From: Clostridioides sp.
GTDB lineage: Bacteria > Bacillota > Clostridia > Peptostreptococcales > Peptostreptococcaceae
Reading direction: 5' to 3'
Assembly (NCBI GenBank): GCA_031272305.1
Contig: JAISUA010000147.1
Location: 1-5,415, forward strand
DNA: 5,415 bases
The notes under the pieces were generated by a model. That model saw only the letters and a program-made list of their open reading frames with translations, was not told the DNA's origin and ran no database searches. Shown in pieces: positions 5,391 through 5,415 of the stretch; position 1 is the stretch's first letter, and every line of letters begins with the position of its first letter. A program made the position numbers and the translations under genes.

Positions 5391-5415
5391 TAAGCCTTAT
5401 CATCACTTAAATAAG
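5389..5415 (+). terminator. Partial terminator hairpin after hom, cut by the window end
   Basis: AATAAGCCTTAT (5389-5400) begins at the hom stop codon. After a ten-base loop, ATAAG (5411-5415) pairs with its inner CTTAT. The window ends there. If it is a terminator, the next bases should be close to GCTTATT followed by a T-run. Confidence 0.45.

Overview
The window comes from an AT-rich, low-GC Gram-positive-type bacterium (Bacillota). Evidence: strong AAGGAG-type ribosome binding sites, a canonical TTGACA/TATCAT promoter, an intrinsic terminator with a T-run, a lipoprotein signal peptide, and proteins that look clostridial. An anaerobic coccus-type clostridium is plausible, but that is a guess; nothing here fixes the genus.

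Layout. Positions 1-115 are AT-rich intergenic DNA with short repeats. Positions 116-1006 (minus strand) encode a predicted surface lipoprotein with a ComEC-type metallo-beta-lactamase domain. Positions 1007-1514 are a 508-base divergent intergenic region. It holds a 35-bp tandem repeat, a candidate plus-strand promoter and a long-range hairpin in the likely 5' leader of the next gene. Positions 1515-2420 encode a DUF2156 (LPG-synthase C-terminal-like, double GNAT fold) protein. Positions 2493-3902 encode an Eis-like GNAT acetyltransferase, and the two probably form one operon. Their junction carries a 69-bp tandem duplication that copied the stop codon, ribosome binding site and start codon. 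Positions 3903-4100 hold a promoter and a structured leader with mutually exclusive helices ending in an intrinsic terminator. This leader precedes homoserine dehydrogenase (4101-5390). The window ends inside what looks like the hom terminator.

How the genes relate. There is no sign of one shared pathway. The lipoprotein is transcribed divergently and probably acts outside the membrane. The DUF2156/Eis-like pair are two cytoplasmic acyltransferase-fold proteins of unknown substrate. Hom is a housekeeping enzyme of the threonine/methionine branch of aspartate metabolism, with its own promoter and apparent attenuation control. No mobile element, CRISPR array, tRNA or rRNA was seen. The best candidate for something undescribed is the hom leader: it has the layout of a conditional terminator but does not look like a T-box, a SAM-I riboswitch or a leader-peptide attenuator. 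The 69-bp gene-junction duplication is second.
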